Shown here one piece after another: positions 31,634-40,519 of a stretch of 64,000 nt of DNA. Position numbers and translations under genes: made by a program. This DNA is from Firm-08 sp045546995 (GTDB lineage: Bacteria > Bacillota > Clostridia > Oscillospirales > QAKW01). Under the pieces are notes generated by a model. That model made no database searches. It was not told the origin of the DNA and was given only the letters and a program-made list of their open reading frames with translations. The stretch spans positions 62,001 through 126,000 of the forward strand of contig JAZQDW010000055.1 in NCBI GenBank assembly GCA_045546995.1. The letters run 5' to 3'. Numbering within the stretch: the stretch's first letter is position 1; every line of letters begins with the position of its first letter.

Positions 31634-34087
31634 TTGAAAAAGAAAATAAAGTTGTTTTCCTTTAAGAAGCGGCAGCCGAAGGAGACGGATACCGATCCGG
31701 CAGTTGCGCAGAAAAAGCGTCATACTTCCCGCAACCTCTGGATGCGGATTCCGATGCCAATTCGTAAAGGTTTTATTGCGTTTATTGTGATCATTAGTCT
31801 GGTCGGTTTTCTGTCGGTATCTGCTTTTGCCTGGTATGCTTTTGAGTATCTTGATCCTACGATGGATCTTGGAAATATTGATAATTCGTTGGAGTACACA
31901 ACAGTCATTTATGCTAATGATTCCAACGGAAAGCCCTATGAGATCGAACATCTGTATACGGACGAAAACCGTATTTGGGTCAATATTGCCGATATTCCTA
32001 AGGATTTGCAGAACGCTTTTATCGCTATTGAAGATCAGCGTTTTTATAAGCACAACGGTGTGGACTGGATTCGTACCGGTGGTGCTGTACTGGGTATGGT
32101 CACGGGTAGCGATTCCTACGGCGGTTCGACGATCACGCAGCAGCTGATCAAAAACCTTACCGGCGATGATGACGTCAAAATATCCCGTAAGTTGCAGGAA
32201 ATTCAGCGTGCATTGTATCTGGAAAAAGAATACAACAAAAACCAGATCTTAGAGGCCTATCTGAATACGATTTATTTGTCGCAGGGCTGTAACGGCGTTC
32301 AAACAGCGGCAAAGACCTATTTCAACAAAGATGTACAGGATCTTACGCTGGCCGAATCGGCAACCATTGCGGCGATTACTAAGTATCCTACAAAGTTTGA
32401 CCCGTATCGAGGCGATGAAGCGCGAGAGGCAAACAAAGAGCGTCAGGAAACGATCCTCAACAAGATGGTTGAGCTGGAAATGATCACGAAAGAAGAAGCA
32501 GAAGAGGCCAAGAAGGTCGAACTTGTCTTTAAAAACGGATCAAAGAAGGTCGTTGACAGTAAGCAAACCTATTTCGTTGAAGAGGTTGTTGACCAGGTTA
32601 TTGAAGATCTGGTGGAGGAAAAAGGATATAGTTATTCATATGCCAGCAGTATCGTTTATTCCGGCGGTCTTTCGATTTACTCAACTCTTGAGCCGGACGT
32701 GCAAAAGGTTTTGGATGATGCATATAAAAAGACTTCAACCTTTACGACCTACGAACTGTATTCTAAAGGAAAAACACCGGAAAGCGCAATGGTTATCCTG
32801 AATAATCAAACCGGCGCAGTCGCTGCTTTGGTTGGCGGCAGAGGTGAAAAGACTGTTGGTAGGGGATTGAATCGTGCTACGGGCACCTATCGTCAGCCCG
32901 GATCTTGTATGAAACCCATTGGCACGTATGCCCCCGCCTTTGAGTATAGAGTCAGGGTAGAAGGTGTTGCTATTTCTCCCGGGACGATGGTGGTCGATTC
33001 TCACGTTCACGGTAATTGGCCTGTCAATTATGACTTTGTATCCAATGAGCCGATGTCCATTCAAACGGCGATCAACCGTTCCACCAATACGGTTGCTGTT
33101 AAGGTCAATATGGCTCTCGGATCTGATCGTGCATTTAAGTTCTTGAGAGATAATCTGCACGTATCTTCTTTGGTAGAAGGCGTTGACCACGACGAAAACT
33201 CGTCATCTACTGCATTGGGCGGTATGTACAAAGGTATCAGCGTACTTGAAATTGCCGCCGCTTATGAGGCGTTTCCGAATAACGGCACCTACACCGAGCC
33301 GTATTTTTATACGAAAGTTGTTGACGGCAACGGTAAGGTGTTACTTGAGAAAACACCCGAAACCAGTACGGCTATGTCTGAATCTACGGCGCAGATGATC
33401 AATATGCTGTTGCGCAACGCCGCAACGGTTGGTACCGGTTCGCCGGCTAATTTCGGCACAACTGCCGTCGCCGGTAAGACCGGTACGACTTCCGACAGTA
33501 AAGACCGTTGGTTTGTCGGTTACACAGCGTATTACACTGCTGCAGTATGGTATGGTTTCGATCAGCCTGCAAGAATCAATTATAATGGTACAAATCCTGC
33601 TGTTAAAGCCTGGCGTACGGTTATGGCACCGATTCACCAAGGACTGGCGTATAAATCTTTTGATGAACCCGTTAATTTGATCTCGGCTTCATATTGTACC
33701 GCCAGTGGCATGTCTCCGACTTCCGGTTGTGCTGCGGCCGGCACGGTTGTAAGCGGACGCTTCCTGCCCGGATCATTACCGGGAGGCACGTGTACGGTGC
33801 ATGAGGCAGTTGAGGAATTGCCGCCTGAAGGAGAAGTTTTGCCCGGCGAAGGTACTCCCGGTGAGACTCCTACTCCACAGCCGAATCCTACGCCGCAACC
33901 CGAACCCACTCCGCAACCCGAACCGACACCTGAACCTACTCCGGAACCTGAACCGACGCCGGAACCCGAACCGACGCCGGAACCTGAACCTACGCCGCAA
34001 CCCGAACCGACGCCGGAACCCGAACCCACTCCGGAGCCTGAACCGACACCTCCGGCAATTGAGGGAGCGGCCGTGCAATCCGATTAA
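31634..34087 (+). CDS. Bifunctional class A penicillin-binding protein with Pro-rich tail
   Basis: An 817-residue PBP1A-type enzyme that polymerises and cross-links peptidoglycan. It has a cytoplasmic basic N-terminus, one membrane segment (about 48-72), a glycosyltransferase 51 domain (EDQRFYKHNGVDW, GGSTITQQ, EAYLNTIYL), and a transpeptidase domain with SxxK as SCMK (in RQPGSCMKP), SxN as STN and KTG as KTGTT. The last 70 residues are a repetitive Pro/Glu/Thr tail (PEPTPEPEP) encoded by 33877-34062. The start is TTG 31634, 8 nt after GAGGGGG. Monocistronic. Confidence 0.94.
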   Translation: MKKKIKLFSFKKRQPKETDTDPAVAQKKRHTSRNLWMRIPMPIRKGFIAFIVIISLVGFLSVSAFAWYAFEYLDPTMDLGNIDNSLEYTTVIYANDSNGKPYEIEHLYTDENRIWVNIADIPKDLQNAFIAIEDQRFYKHNGVDWIRTGGAVLGMVTGSDSYGGSTITQQLIKNLTGDDDVKISRKLQEIQRALYLEKEYNKNQILEAYLNTIYLSQGCNGVQTAAKTYFNKDVQDLTLAESATIAAITKYPTKFDPYRGDEAREANKERQETILNKMVELEMITKEEAEEAKKVELVFKNGSKKVVDSKQTYFVEEVVDQVIEDLVEEKGYSYSYASSIVYSGGLSIYSTLEPDVQKVLDDAYKKTSTFTTYELYSKGKTPESAMVILNNQTGAVAALVGGRGEKTVGRGLNRATGTYRQPGSCMKPIGTYAPAFEYRVRVEGVAISPGTMVVDSHVHGNWPVNYDFVSNEPMSIQTAINRSTNTVAVKVNMALGSDRAFKFLRDNLHVSSLVEGVDHDENSSSTALGGMYKGISVLEIAAAYEAFPNNGTYTEPYFYTKVVDGNGKVLLEKTPETSTAMSESTAQMINMLLRNAATVGTGSPANFGTTAVAGKTGTTSDSKDRWFVGYTAYYTAAVWYGFDQPARINYNGTNPAVKAWRTVMAPIHQGLAYKSFDEPVNLISASYCTASGMSPTSGCAAAGTVVSGRFLPGSLPGGTCTVHEAVEELPPEGEVLPGEGTPGETPTPQPNPTPQPEPTPQPEPTPEPTPEPEPTPEPEPTPEPEPTPQPEPTPEPEPTPEPEPTPPAIEGAAVQSD
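33877..34062 (+). repeat. Tandem short repeats encoding the PBP Pro-Glu-Thr tail
   Basis: Imperfect 18-bp (and 6-bp) units such as CCGACGCCGGAACCCGAA, in frame, encoding PTPEPE. Length of the array is likely to vary between strains by slippage (inference). Confidence 0.8.
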
Positions 34088-34091
34088 ATCT

Positions 34092-34129
34092 AAAAATGCG
34101 AAACGGTATTTACCGTTTCGCATTTTTTT
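34092..34129 (+). terminator. Terminator of the class A PBP gene
   Basis: 17-bp stem AAAAATGCGAAACGGTA/TACCGTTTCGCATTTTT (34092-34108 with 34111-34127), minimal loop. Confidence 0.88.
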
Positions 34130-34159
34130 AATTTCAAATCAGTGAAAAAGGTGAGGACT

Positions 34160-34200
34160 AAATATAAAAAATAAAACCATCGGAATGAACCGATGGTTTC
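34160..34200 (-). terminator. Terminator of rpmB
   Basis: Minus strand stem AACCATCGG/CCGATGGTT (34199-34191 with 34183-34175), then a T-rich tail (A-rich on the plus strand at 34160-34174). Confidence 0.82.
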
Positions 34201-34207
34201 ACAGATT

Positions 34208-34393
34208 TTAAGCACGTTCGATTTTACCGGAGCGCAAGCATCTGGTGCAAACATTGATATGTTTAGGAGTACCGTTTACAACAGCTTTAACTCTTTTGAC
34301 GTTGGGCTTCCAAGTTCTGTTGCTTCTTCTGTGAGAGTGGGAAACCTGAATGCCGAAAGCAACATCTTTTCCGCAGATTTCACATTTTGCCAT
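34208..34393 (-). CDS. rpmB: 50S ribosomal protein L28
   Basis: A 61-residue ribosomal protein with the family core GNxVSHS-like VSHSHRRSNRTWKPN and KRVKAVVNG. Cys4/Cys7 (CEIC) and a second CTRC pair near 49-52 form a zinc ribbon, so this is the zinc-binding (C+) paralog type. Monocistronic on the minus strand with its own promoter and terminator. Confidence 0.96.
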   Translation of the reverse strand: MAKCEICGKDVAFGIQVSHSHRRSNRTWKPNVKRVKAVVNGTPKHINVCTRCLRSGKIERA

Positions 34394-34413
34394 GCTGTTA
34401 CACCTCCCTTAGT

Positions 34414-34442
34414 ATTATACAAATCAGCAATGTATATTCTAA
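34414..34442 (-). promoter_or_regulatory. Promoter of rpmB
   Basis: Minus strand TTAGAA (34442-34437), 17-bp spacer, TATAAT (34419-34414). Confidence 0.6.
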
Positions 34443-34497
34443 CACATCATTTTTAGAAAATCAAGAGTTTTTTTATTTTTTCTCTACGTAAGAATAG

Positions 34498-34526
34498 TTG
34501 TGCATTTAAAAGGAATGTGTTATACT
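34498..34526 (+). promoter_or_regulatory. Promoter of comEC-holA-rnmV
   Basis: TTGTGC (34498-34503), 17-bp spacer, TATACT (34521-34526). Confidence 0.6.
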
Positions 34527-34546
34527 GTATAAAATAGGTGATTTAT

Positions 34547-36871
34547 ATGGATTTTTTTGAAAAAAGACCACTTTTTACCATACTTTTATCAATTATAACA
34601 TCCTTTGCTGTTGCATTTTTTCTTCCCAATTCGGTCAAACTAATCGTTTCGGCAATTGTGTTGGCATTGTTTTTGTTGTCGTTTTTTCTTTTTCGTGCAT
34701 TCAGAAAATGTGCCGCACTAATGTTTTTGCCATTTGCGATTTCAATGCTTAATCATTTTTGTTTCGTCCACTTTGCTTATTTGCCGATGACGGATTATCA
34801 AGGAAAGACGATTGAGGTACAGGGAAAGACAATATCTGAATTTACTGTTTCCGATCAATCATCGTATTTCGTGGTGCGTCCCGATGCAATTTTACTGGAG
34901 GATAAATCATCCGACGTCTATGGCAACGTGATCGTTTATTGCGACCGTAATACTTCGGAAATCGAGATCGGTTCGCACGTTTCCTGTCTTGGGAACGCTT
35001 TTGAAGATGACAGTGAATCGCTTTTTCATAATTATCGAATCACCGAAAAACAATTTATATCGATGTACAGCGAAGAAATCAAGGTGTTAAAGCCGCCTTC
35101 TGCTTTGAATTTTAGAGGTTGGCCGGTAAAATTGCGTGATTTTTTCAAAAATATATATAGTGACATTTTTGATGATTCTTCGTATGCATTGATCAGCGGC
35201 ATCACCCTTGGTGAGCGCGATCTGATCGACAATGCTACCTATGCTGATTTTAAAAATAGCGGCGTTGCCCATACACTCGCGGTATCCGGAATGCATCTTG
35301 CATTTTTAATTGCTGTTTTATCTTTTGTTTTGTCTGCCGTTTGCGCCGATTTGCGAGTTCGCGCAGTTTTGCAATTGGTACTTGTTTGGCTTTTTACGGC
35401 ATTGACCGGATTTTCGCCTTCTTGTAGCCGTGCGGCGGTTATGCTTTCAATTTATCTTTTTGGGACTTTGGTGCATAAAGAAGCTGATTCTTTAACCTCT
35501 CTTGCAGTGGCAGTTGTATTGTCCTGTCTGTACAATCCGTTTGCAATTTTTAATCCCAGCTTATCCCTCAGTGCCGCATCTACCTTTGGTTTACTGGTGC
35601 TGGGCGGGCCGATCGGTTCGCTTATGCCGTCTGTTAAAGGGCATAATTTGTTGGCTCGGACGATTCGGTTTGTTATGCAAACGATCGCTATGTCTGTTGC
35701 CGCCACAGTTGCTACGTTGCCGATTATGGTGGCCTCCTTTGGATCGGTTTCTTTGTTGGCGCCGATTACAAATATTGTTATCATTCCCGTAATCGAAATT
35801 TTGTTTTTTATCGGCTTGTTTGCCATTATATTTGCTTGGTGTCCGCCTGTTACGTTTGTGCTCTCATGGCTTGCAAAATTATTAACAGACGCCGCTTGTT
35901 TTGTGACGTCCCGGATTGCTCGCTTACCCTTTAGTTCCGTTGCGACGGAAGGGTGGCAATTTTGGATCGCGTTGTCTATTCTTGTTTTAGTAATAGGAGT
36001 CTTGATTTTTTGGCTGCGTGAGCATAAAATTATTTTGTTATGCGCTTGTGTTGCTGTGTTTTCCGTCGGTGTTGGCTGTGGTTATTTGGTTGATTACCTG
36101 CATCAGGATAACGTTGAAGTGTCGTTGCTTTCCGTTGGACAGGGAAATGCGGCGTTGATCCGTAACGGTCATCGTGGCGTCTTTATTGATTGTGGCGGCA
36201 GCGGCTTGGGGTATCGTGAAATTAACGATGAGATCGTTCGTACGAATCTGAAGTCGATAGATGCGATATTTCTAACCCATCTTGACAGCGATCATATGCG
36301 TTATGCCGAACGTTTGATATCTACGTATCCGGTTGATAAGATTTATCTTCCGCGCAGACACGAAACATCGGACGCTGTAAAACAACTGAAGCGAACAGCC
36401 ATCAAACGGCAGACGGCGGTGATCTTTATTAATCGTGAAAGAGAGTTTTCGCTCTGGGACAGAGCTTCACTTTCTGTGCTTACCGGTCATATCGATTGGT
36501 ATTCGGAGGATGAAAACGAGAATTCATTGGTATATCGATTGTCGTACGGCGATGCCTCGGTTCTGTTTGTCGGTGATGTGCGAAATGAAGGCGAGCATCG
36601 TTTAACTACAAGATATCAGGTTGATTTGGAAAGTGATATTTTGCTGGTTGCGCATCACGGCGCAGAACAAAGTTCTTCCGTAGAATTTCTTCAATACGTC
36701 AATGCAGATTATGCGGTTATATCAGTCGGTGAAAACAACGGTTATGATTTGCCGGACAAATACGTTGTTAAACGTATTGATAAATATGCAAAAACCGTGT
36801 TGAGAACCGACAAAACAGGTACGATTCGATTTGTTTTGGATGGAGAAAATTATTATCGAAAGGGGCAATAA
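34547..36871 (+). CDS. comEC: ComEC/Rec2 DNA-uptake channel protein
   Basis: A 774-residue membrane protein. The N-terminal 500 residues are mostly hydrophobic, with the ComEC core (YALISGITLGERD, NSGVAHTLAVSGMHLAFL, FSPSCSRAAVM), and the C-terminal 250 residues form a metallo-beta-lactamase-like domain (SVGQGNAALIRNG, THLDSDHMRYAE, VAHHGAEQS). In competent bacteria it carries single-stranded DNA across the membrane. Other com genes are not in the window, so competence is unproven. ATG 34547 is 5 nt after AGGTGAT. holA begins 1 nt after its stop. Confidence 0.93.
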   Translation: MDFFEKRPLFTILLSIITSFAVAFFLPNSVKLIVSAIVLALFLLSFFLFRAFRKCAALMFLPFAISMLNHFCFVHFAYLPMTDYQGKTIEVQGKTISEFTVSDQSSYFVVRPDAILLEDKSSDVYGNVIVYCDRNTSEIEIGSHVSCLGNAFEDDSESLFHNYRITEKQFISMYSEEIKVLKPPSALNFRGWPVKLRDFFKNIYSDIFDDSSYALISGITLGERDLIDNATYADFKNSGVAHTLAVSGMHLAFLIAVLSFVLSAVCADLRVRAVLQLVLVWLFTALTGFSPSCSRAAVMLSIYLFGTLVHKEADSLTSLAVAVVLSCLYNPFAIFNPSLSLSAASTFGLLVLGGPIGSLMPSVKGHNLLARTIRFVMQTIAMSVAATVATLPIMVASFGSVSLLAPITNIVIIPVIEILFFIGLFAIIFAWCPPVTFVLSWLAKLLTDAACFVTSRIARLPFSSVATEGWQFWIALSILVLVIGVLIFWLREHKIILLCACVAVFSVGVGCGYLVDYLHQDNVEVSLLSVGQGNAALIRNGHRGVFIDCGGSGLGYREINDEIVRTNLKSIDAIFLTHLDSDHMRYAERLISTYPVDKIYLPRRHETSDAVKQLKRTAIKRQTAVIFINREREFSLWDRASLSVLTGHIDWYSEDENENSLVYRLSYGDASVLFVGDVRNEGEHRLTTRYQVDLESDILLVAHHGAEQSSSVEFLQYVNADYAVISVGENNGYDLPDKYVVKRIDKYAKTVLRTDKTGTIRFVLDGENYYRKGQ

Positions 36872-36872
36872 C

Positions 36873-37898
36873 TTGAGCCTGGAAAAATTAAAACAAAAAA
36901 TCAAAAGCAAAGATTTTGCCGGTCTGTTTTATCTTTATGGTGAAGAAGAGCATTTAAAAGAACATTATTATTTGAATTTAAAGAAAAAGTCTGTTTCTCA
37001 GATGCGCGAGTTTAACGTTCAGGAGTTCGTCGGAGAAAATCTGTCTCTGAATGCGCTGGAAAACGCCATCAATTCATTTCCGATGATGAGTGAAATGAAA
37101 TTTGTAGGAATCGTTGATTTGGATCATGCTTTGCTGAAAGAGGATTATAAAAAAGAATTGTCGCGTATTCTATCAGACATTCCATCATACGTTTGCGTGG
37201 TGTTTTGGGATACGGCCCTGAAAGGGGAGAAGGACAGCGTATTACAGCGTTTGGTGACAAAAGCAGGCGGCTTGGCAGTCGATGTGGTGCGCCCCGGTCC
37301 GGCGCAACTGGTCGCTTGGGGCAGACGCCAATTTAAATCTGCCGGCAGAGAGATTTCCAACGAGGATATGTATTATATTTTGGATCTGGCAGAAAACGAT
37401 ATGCTGTCTTTGCAAAATGAGATCAAAAAGATTGCTGCTTTTGCGCAAAATGATACGGTGACGCGAAGCGATATAGATGCAGTGATCACCAAAAGTCTGG
37501 AAACCAATCGTTTTGCGCTGGGTGAGGCGCTGACCAAACGTGATTTTTCGACGGCATTACGCGTAGTGAACGATTTGTATGCACAGCAGTATGATGAGAT
37601 ACAAGTCGCCAATTTGATCTATCGGTGTTTGGTCGATTTGTTGCGGGCCAGCTGGACGATTCGCGCTTGTCGGCGCAACGTCGATATGAAAGCAGATTTC
37701 GGTATTCATGAATATGGCGCGGCCAAAATGATGAACGCTTGTAAGGCGATGTCTGAAAAGCAATTGATTTACTGCGTTGATCTTTGTCTTGAGTACGAAA
37801 TTCGCTTGAAAAGCGAATCGGGGGATAAACGGGAAATGATTTATCAGTTGCTTTGTAAAATAATGACAAGTGGTGTAAAGCGTGAAAATATCTATTAA
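36873..37898 (+). CDS. holA: DNA polymerase III delta subunit
   Basis: Clamp-loader subunit of 341 residues that opens the beta clamp. The N-terminus has LFYLYGEEEHLKEHY, the usual short signature, followed by the AAA+-like fold and a helical C-terminal domain. TTG 36873 is 7 nt after AGGGG and 1 nt after the comEC stop; starts further upstream would lie inside comEC. comEC-holA adjacency is common in Firmicutes and supports both calls. Confidence 0.9.
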   Translation: MSLEKLKQKIKSKDFAGLFYLYGEEEHLKEHYYLNLKKKSVSQMREFNVQEFVGENLSLNALENAINSFPMMSEMKFVGIVDLDHALLKEDYKKELSRILSDIPSYVCVVFWDTALKGEKDSVLQRLVTKAGGLAVDVVRPGPAQLVAWGRRQFKSAGREISNEDMYYILDLAENDMLSLQNEIKKIAAFAQNDTVTRSDIDAVITKSLETNRFALGEALTKRDFSTALRVVNDLYAQQYDEIQVANLIYRCLVDLLRASWTIRACRRNVDMKADFGIHEYGAAKMMNACKAMSEKQLIYCVDLCLEYEIRLKSESGDKREMIYQLLCKIMTSGVKRENIY

Positions 37899-38466
37899 AC
37901 CGATTTTGATCGTTGAGGGAAAATATGATAAGATCAAACTGGAAAATCTGGTGGATGGACTGATTTTTTGCACTGACGGTTTTCAGATCTTTAAAGACAG
38001 CCAACTGCAACGAAATTTGCGTACCTTGGCTCAAGCGCGTGGAGCGATTATTCTGACCGACAGTGACCGTGCCGGCTTTTTGATTCGAAAAAAGTTACAC
38101 GATATACTGCAGGGCTGTGATCTTTTTGACGTTTATATTCCCGACGTCTTTGGCAAAGAAAGCAGAAAAGAAACTGCCTCTGCCGAGGGAAAGTTGGGGG
38201 TAGAGGGAATGGAGGACGCGTTATTGCATGAGTTGTTGTCTTTTGCCGCCGTAGCTCCAAATCATCCAAAGACACCCATAACGTCAGTTGATCTCTACGA
38301 AAGCAAACTGTTTGGACAAGCGGAAAGCGCAAAGTTGCGAAGGGAGTTTCAGTTCTATCTGGGACTACCGGGTCGACTGAATAAAAATATGTTGCTTAAG
38401 GTGTTGAACGGTATGTTTACTAAAGAGCAGTTTTTTGCTCAGTTACAGCTTTTTATGAAAAATTAA
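37882..38466 (+). CDS. rnmV: Ribonuclease M5
   Basis: Toprim-domain nuclease of 194 residues that matures the ends of 5S rRNA precursors. The Toprim Glu is in ILIVEGKYDKIKL and the DxD in ILTDSDRAGFL; GVEGMEDALLHELL is also conserved. GTG 37882 overlaps the end of holA by 17 nt, so it is the third gene of comEC-holA-rnmV. Confidence 0.92.
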   Translation: MKISIKPILIVEGKYDKIKLENLVDGLIFCTDGFQIFKDSQLQRNLRTLAQARGAIILTDSDRAGFLIRKKLHDILQGCDLFDVYIPDVFGKESRKETASAEGKLGVEGMEDALLHELLSFAAVAPNHPKTPITSVDLYESKLFGQAESAKLRREFQFYLGLPGRLNKNMLLKVLNGMFTKEQFFAQLQLFMKN

Positions 38467-38497
38467 AGTATTGCTCATTAAGACATTTCATAGACTT

Positions 38498-38537
38498 AAA
38501 AAACAGGGCAGGAGAAATTTCTCCTGCCCTGTTTTTT
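38498..38537. terminator. Bidirectional terminator between rnmV and a lipoprotein gene
   Basis: 17-bp stem AAAAAACAGGGCAGGAG/CTCCTGCCCTGTTTTTT (38498-38514 with 38521-38537), loop AAATTT. Confidence 0.9.
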
Positions 38538-38568
38538 CAAATCGGTTTAATTTAAGACGTTGTGATAT

Positions 38569-39213
38569 TTAATCTTCTGCGGCGCCGGCAAGGTCACCCA
38601 ATGCATTTTCTTTGTTGGAGGCAATTAAAAACAAATTGGAAGAGATGAGGTTTTTGAGCTGTTCATCTGTTACGATTACCCATTGATTATCTTTTTTGGT
38701 AAGTTGCAGGGTAAACTCTGTTTCAATCATCTCAACGTTGCCTTGCGCAACCATATTTTGCATTTGGTTGGGTACGTAATTGCTGATTTCCATATCTTCG
38801 TTTTCAATGATCTCGTTAAAGAGCTTTTCATCGGAAAAGATCATTGCCATAGACGTATAAAGAGCGGTGCTGTAAGCGCTCTTCAGATCGGGATGATTGA
38901 CCTTGAGCTTTATGGTCGCTTCGGTACCGGAGGCTTCGTTTATTGACAGAATTTCATATTTTAATTGATCCTTGTATGCTTTTTGGTATAGCAAAACATA
39001 CGGTTTATCGGAAAAAGGATCGTAGGTAATGGCGCAATCGTCCGCGTTTGGAAACTCTGTTAAAATTTCTTTGAGCTTTTCTATGTCGTATTCCTCAAGA
39101 GCGCTAAATAAAGATTTGACAGCATCCTTGGGCGTCAGTGCGCCGCTGCAGGCAGTGAGAGAAATAACAAGACAAAACACAATTGTCAGTAAAAGAGCGT
39201 GTTTAAGTTTCAA
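38569..39213 (-). CDS. Putative lipoprotein of unknown function
   Basis: A 214-residue protein with signal peptide and lipobox ending in Cys22 (SLTAC). Residues 25-80 (LTPKDAVKSLFSALEEYDIEKLKEIL) resemble the helical start of NTF2-like or DUF4878/DUF5105 lipoproteins, and FTLQLTKKDNQWVIV near 180 is a strand typical of that fold. I do not recognise a specific function. The start is TTG 39213, 8 nt after AGGAGG. Own promoter at 39243-39271. Confidence 0.7.
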   Translation of the reverse strand: MKLKHALLLTIVFCLVISLTACSGALTPKDAVKSLFSALEEYDIEKLKEILTEFPNADDCAITYDPFSDKPYVLLYQKAYKDQLKYEILSINEASGTEATIKLKVNHPDLKSAYSTALYTSMAMIFSDEKLFNEIIENEDMEISNYVPNQMQNMVAQGNVEMIETEFTLQLTKKDNQWVIVTDEQLKNLISSNLFLIASNKENALGDLAGAAED

Positions 39214-39242
39214 TTTAATGACCTCCTGAAATTTATATTAGT

Positions 39243-39271
39243 ATATTATCACACTTGTTGATTTCTTGCAA
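39243..39271 (-). promoter_or_regulatory. Promoter of the lipoprotein gene
   Basis: Minus strand TTGCAA (39271-39266), 17-bp spacer, TAATAT (39248-39243). Confidence 0.65.
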
Positions 39272-39277
39272 TCCTTT

Positions 39278-39306
39278 TTAACACTTTTCAATTTCGTGCA
39301 TATTAT
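39278..39306 (+). promoter_or_regulatory. Candidate promoter of the Cys-rich protein
   Basis: TTAACA (39278-39283), 17-bp spacer, TATTAT (39301-39306). The segment CATATTAT could also be read as a SigE-like -10, but I see no matching -35. Confidence 0.5.
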
Positions 39307-39340
39307 GTAAGTAAGATCCGAAATGAAAGGGAGGAACGGA

Positions 39341-40138
39341 ATGGATCAAAATATGTCCGGCGCAGAAGGCTGTACGAAGGTCTATCAGGATGAGGTGTGC
39401 GCCAACATACAGAAAATTTATGATACATGCAAAGATAAGGATTGTCTTGCGGATATGAAGGTGTATTTTCCTTCGGAGGTACAATTGTTGATTGACCAGG
39501 CGATCAACGTACGCGCAAAAAACGCAAGGATCTGCCATGCTTCGGTGGATTTGGATCCTGTGCCGTTTAATCGCGGTTTTTACACGGTGAATATCACGTT
39601 TTATTTTGCCGTTGATTTTGAGGTACATACCGGTTGCGGTCGACCTCAGTATGCCACAGGTGTTTGCAGCTTTGAAAAGAAAGTAATTCTATATGGTGGA
39701 GAGGGGAATACGATCACCTTTTCTTCCGACGCACGGGAGTGCAAGCACGGTACGTTGAACGTGCCTACGGCACAGGTGGAGGTCGTCAGTCCTATCGTGC
39801 TGGGCAGTAAAGTCGTCAGCGTCTCGTCCAATTGTTGTTGCTGTTGCTGTGAAACGGACATCAGTTCTTTGCCTGATATGGTGTTGGGCGCGGTTGGGCG
39901 CGACGTATGCGAAAGCAAGGAAAAGGCGGTTCTTGTCAGTCTCGGCCTGTTTAGTATTATACGTATTGTTCGTGACGTGCAGTTGGTTTTGCCGGCGGCA
40001 AAGTTTTGTCTGCCTGAAAAACGCTGTGACGTCCCTTCAGAAGAAGAACCGTGTACGTTTTTTGAAAAGCTCAGTTTTCCCACGGGGGAATTCTTTCCTC
40101 ACGATATCGGCATAGACGTTGAGAAACCTTGCTGTTAA
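39341..40138 (+). CDS. Conserved Cys-rich protein of unknown function
   Basis: A 265-residue soluble protein without signal peptide. Residues 15-60 (YQDEVCANIQKIYDTCKDKDCLADMKVYF) and VDLDPVPFNRGFYTVNITFYF near 75-95 look like conserved blocks I recall from uncharacterised Clostridia proteins; I cannot name the family. It has more than 20 cysteines, including six in a row (NCCCCCCETD, about residues 166-171) and a terminal CC. Such richness suggests metal binding or disulfide cross-linking, as in spore coats, but that is inference. ATG 39341 is 6 nt after GGGAGG. The inverted-repeat element begins 3 nt after the stop. Confidence 0.75.
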   Translation: MDQNMSGAEGCTKVYQDEVCANIQKIYDTCKDKDCLADMKVYFPSEVQLLIDQAINVRAKNARICHASVDLDPVPFNRGFYTVNITFYFAVDFEVHTGCGRPQYATGVCSFEKKVILYGGEGNTITFSSDARECKHGTLNVPTAQVEVVSPIVLGSKVVSVSSNCCCCCCETDISSLPDMVLGAVGRDVCESKEKAVLVSLGLFSIIRIVRDVQLVLPAAKFCLPEKRCDVPSEEEPCTFFEKLSFPTGEFFPHDIGIDVEKPCC

Positions 40139-40398
40139 GAAAATACCGCATCTTTGGGCGGCGCTCCGTAGAGATCAACCGGTTTTTGTATGTAAATTTT
40201 GACAGCCATCTCGTCAAAAGCCTCAGAATACGCCAGTATTCTTGCGTTTTTGACTTCACCGCAAACAAAATTTCCTATCCAAAAACTGCCTTTGGCACTT
40301 ACAAATGAGATACTTTTTGTCGTAGACAAGAAAAAACACAGCAATAATGCTGACGCATATTGCGGTGTTTTGCCGTAGTATAGGGCAAAAATAGCCAT
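40135..40398 (-). CDS. Doubtful small ORF inside the inverted-repeat element
   Basis: An 87-codon minus-strand frame running across the element (MAIFALYYGKTPQYA... to ...GAPPKDAVFS). It has no ribosome-binding site in front of its ATG and its last codons are the left inverted repeat itself, overlapping the neighbouring gene by 4 nt. It may simply be an open frame in a structured element. I recognise no domain. Confidence 0.2.
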   Translation of the reverse strand: MAIFALYYGKTPQYASALLLCFFLSTTKSISFVSAKGSFWIGNFVCGEVKNARILAYSEAFDEMAVKIYIQKPVDLYGAPPKDAVFS

Positions 40399-40450
40399 TT
40401 TTAAGCGGATTTATCTCTGCGGAGCACCGCCCTTTAAAGGTGCGGTATTT
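40141..40450. mobile_element. MITE-like element with about 35-bp terminal inverted repeats
   Basis: Left arm 40141-40175 (AAATACCGCATCTTTGGG...GAGAT) and right arm 40413-40450 are imperfect inverted copies: about 30 of 35 positions match, the right copy having three extra bases. The interior holds further hairpins (AGAATAC-GTATTCT at 40225-40242; AAAACAC...GTGTTTT at 40333-40371 enclosing GCAATA-TATTGC). No transposase fits in it. It fills the whole gap between the Cys-rich gene and the ychF promoter. No clear target-site duplication is visible. Confidence 0.65.
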
Positions 40451-40456
40451 TTTATA

Positions 40457-40485
40457 TTGATTTTATAGTAAAAATGTGTCATAAT
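40457..40485 (+). promoter_or_regulatory. Promoter of ychF
   Basis: TTGATT (40457-40462), 17-bp spacer, CATAAT (40480-40485). The -35 begins 7 nt after the end of the inverted-repeat element. Confidence 0.65.
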
Positions 40486-40519
40486 ATTCCAAGGAATAAA
40501 CATAAAGTGAGGAATATAA

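Noticed and set aside
34193..34456. 87-codon plus-strand frame over rpmB
   Set aside because: Antisense to rpmB, a clear L28 with CxxC pairs.
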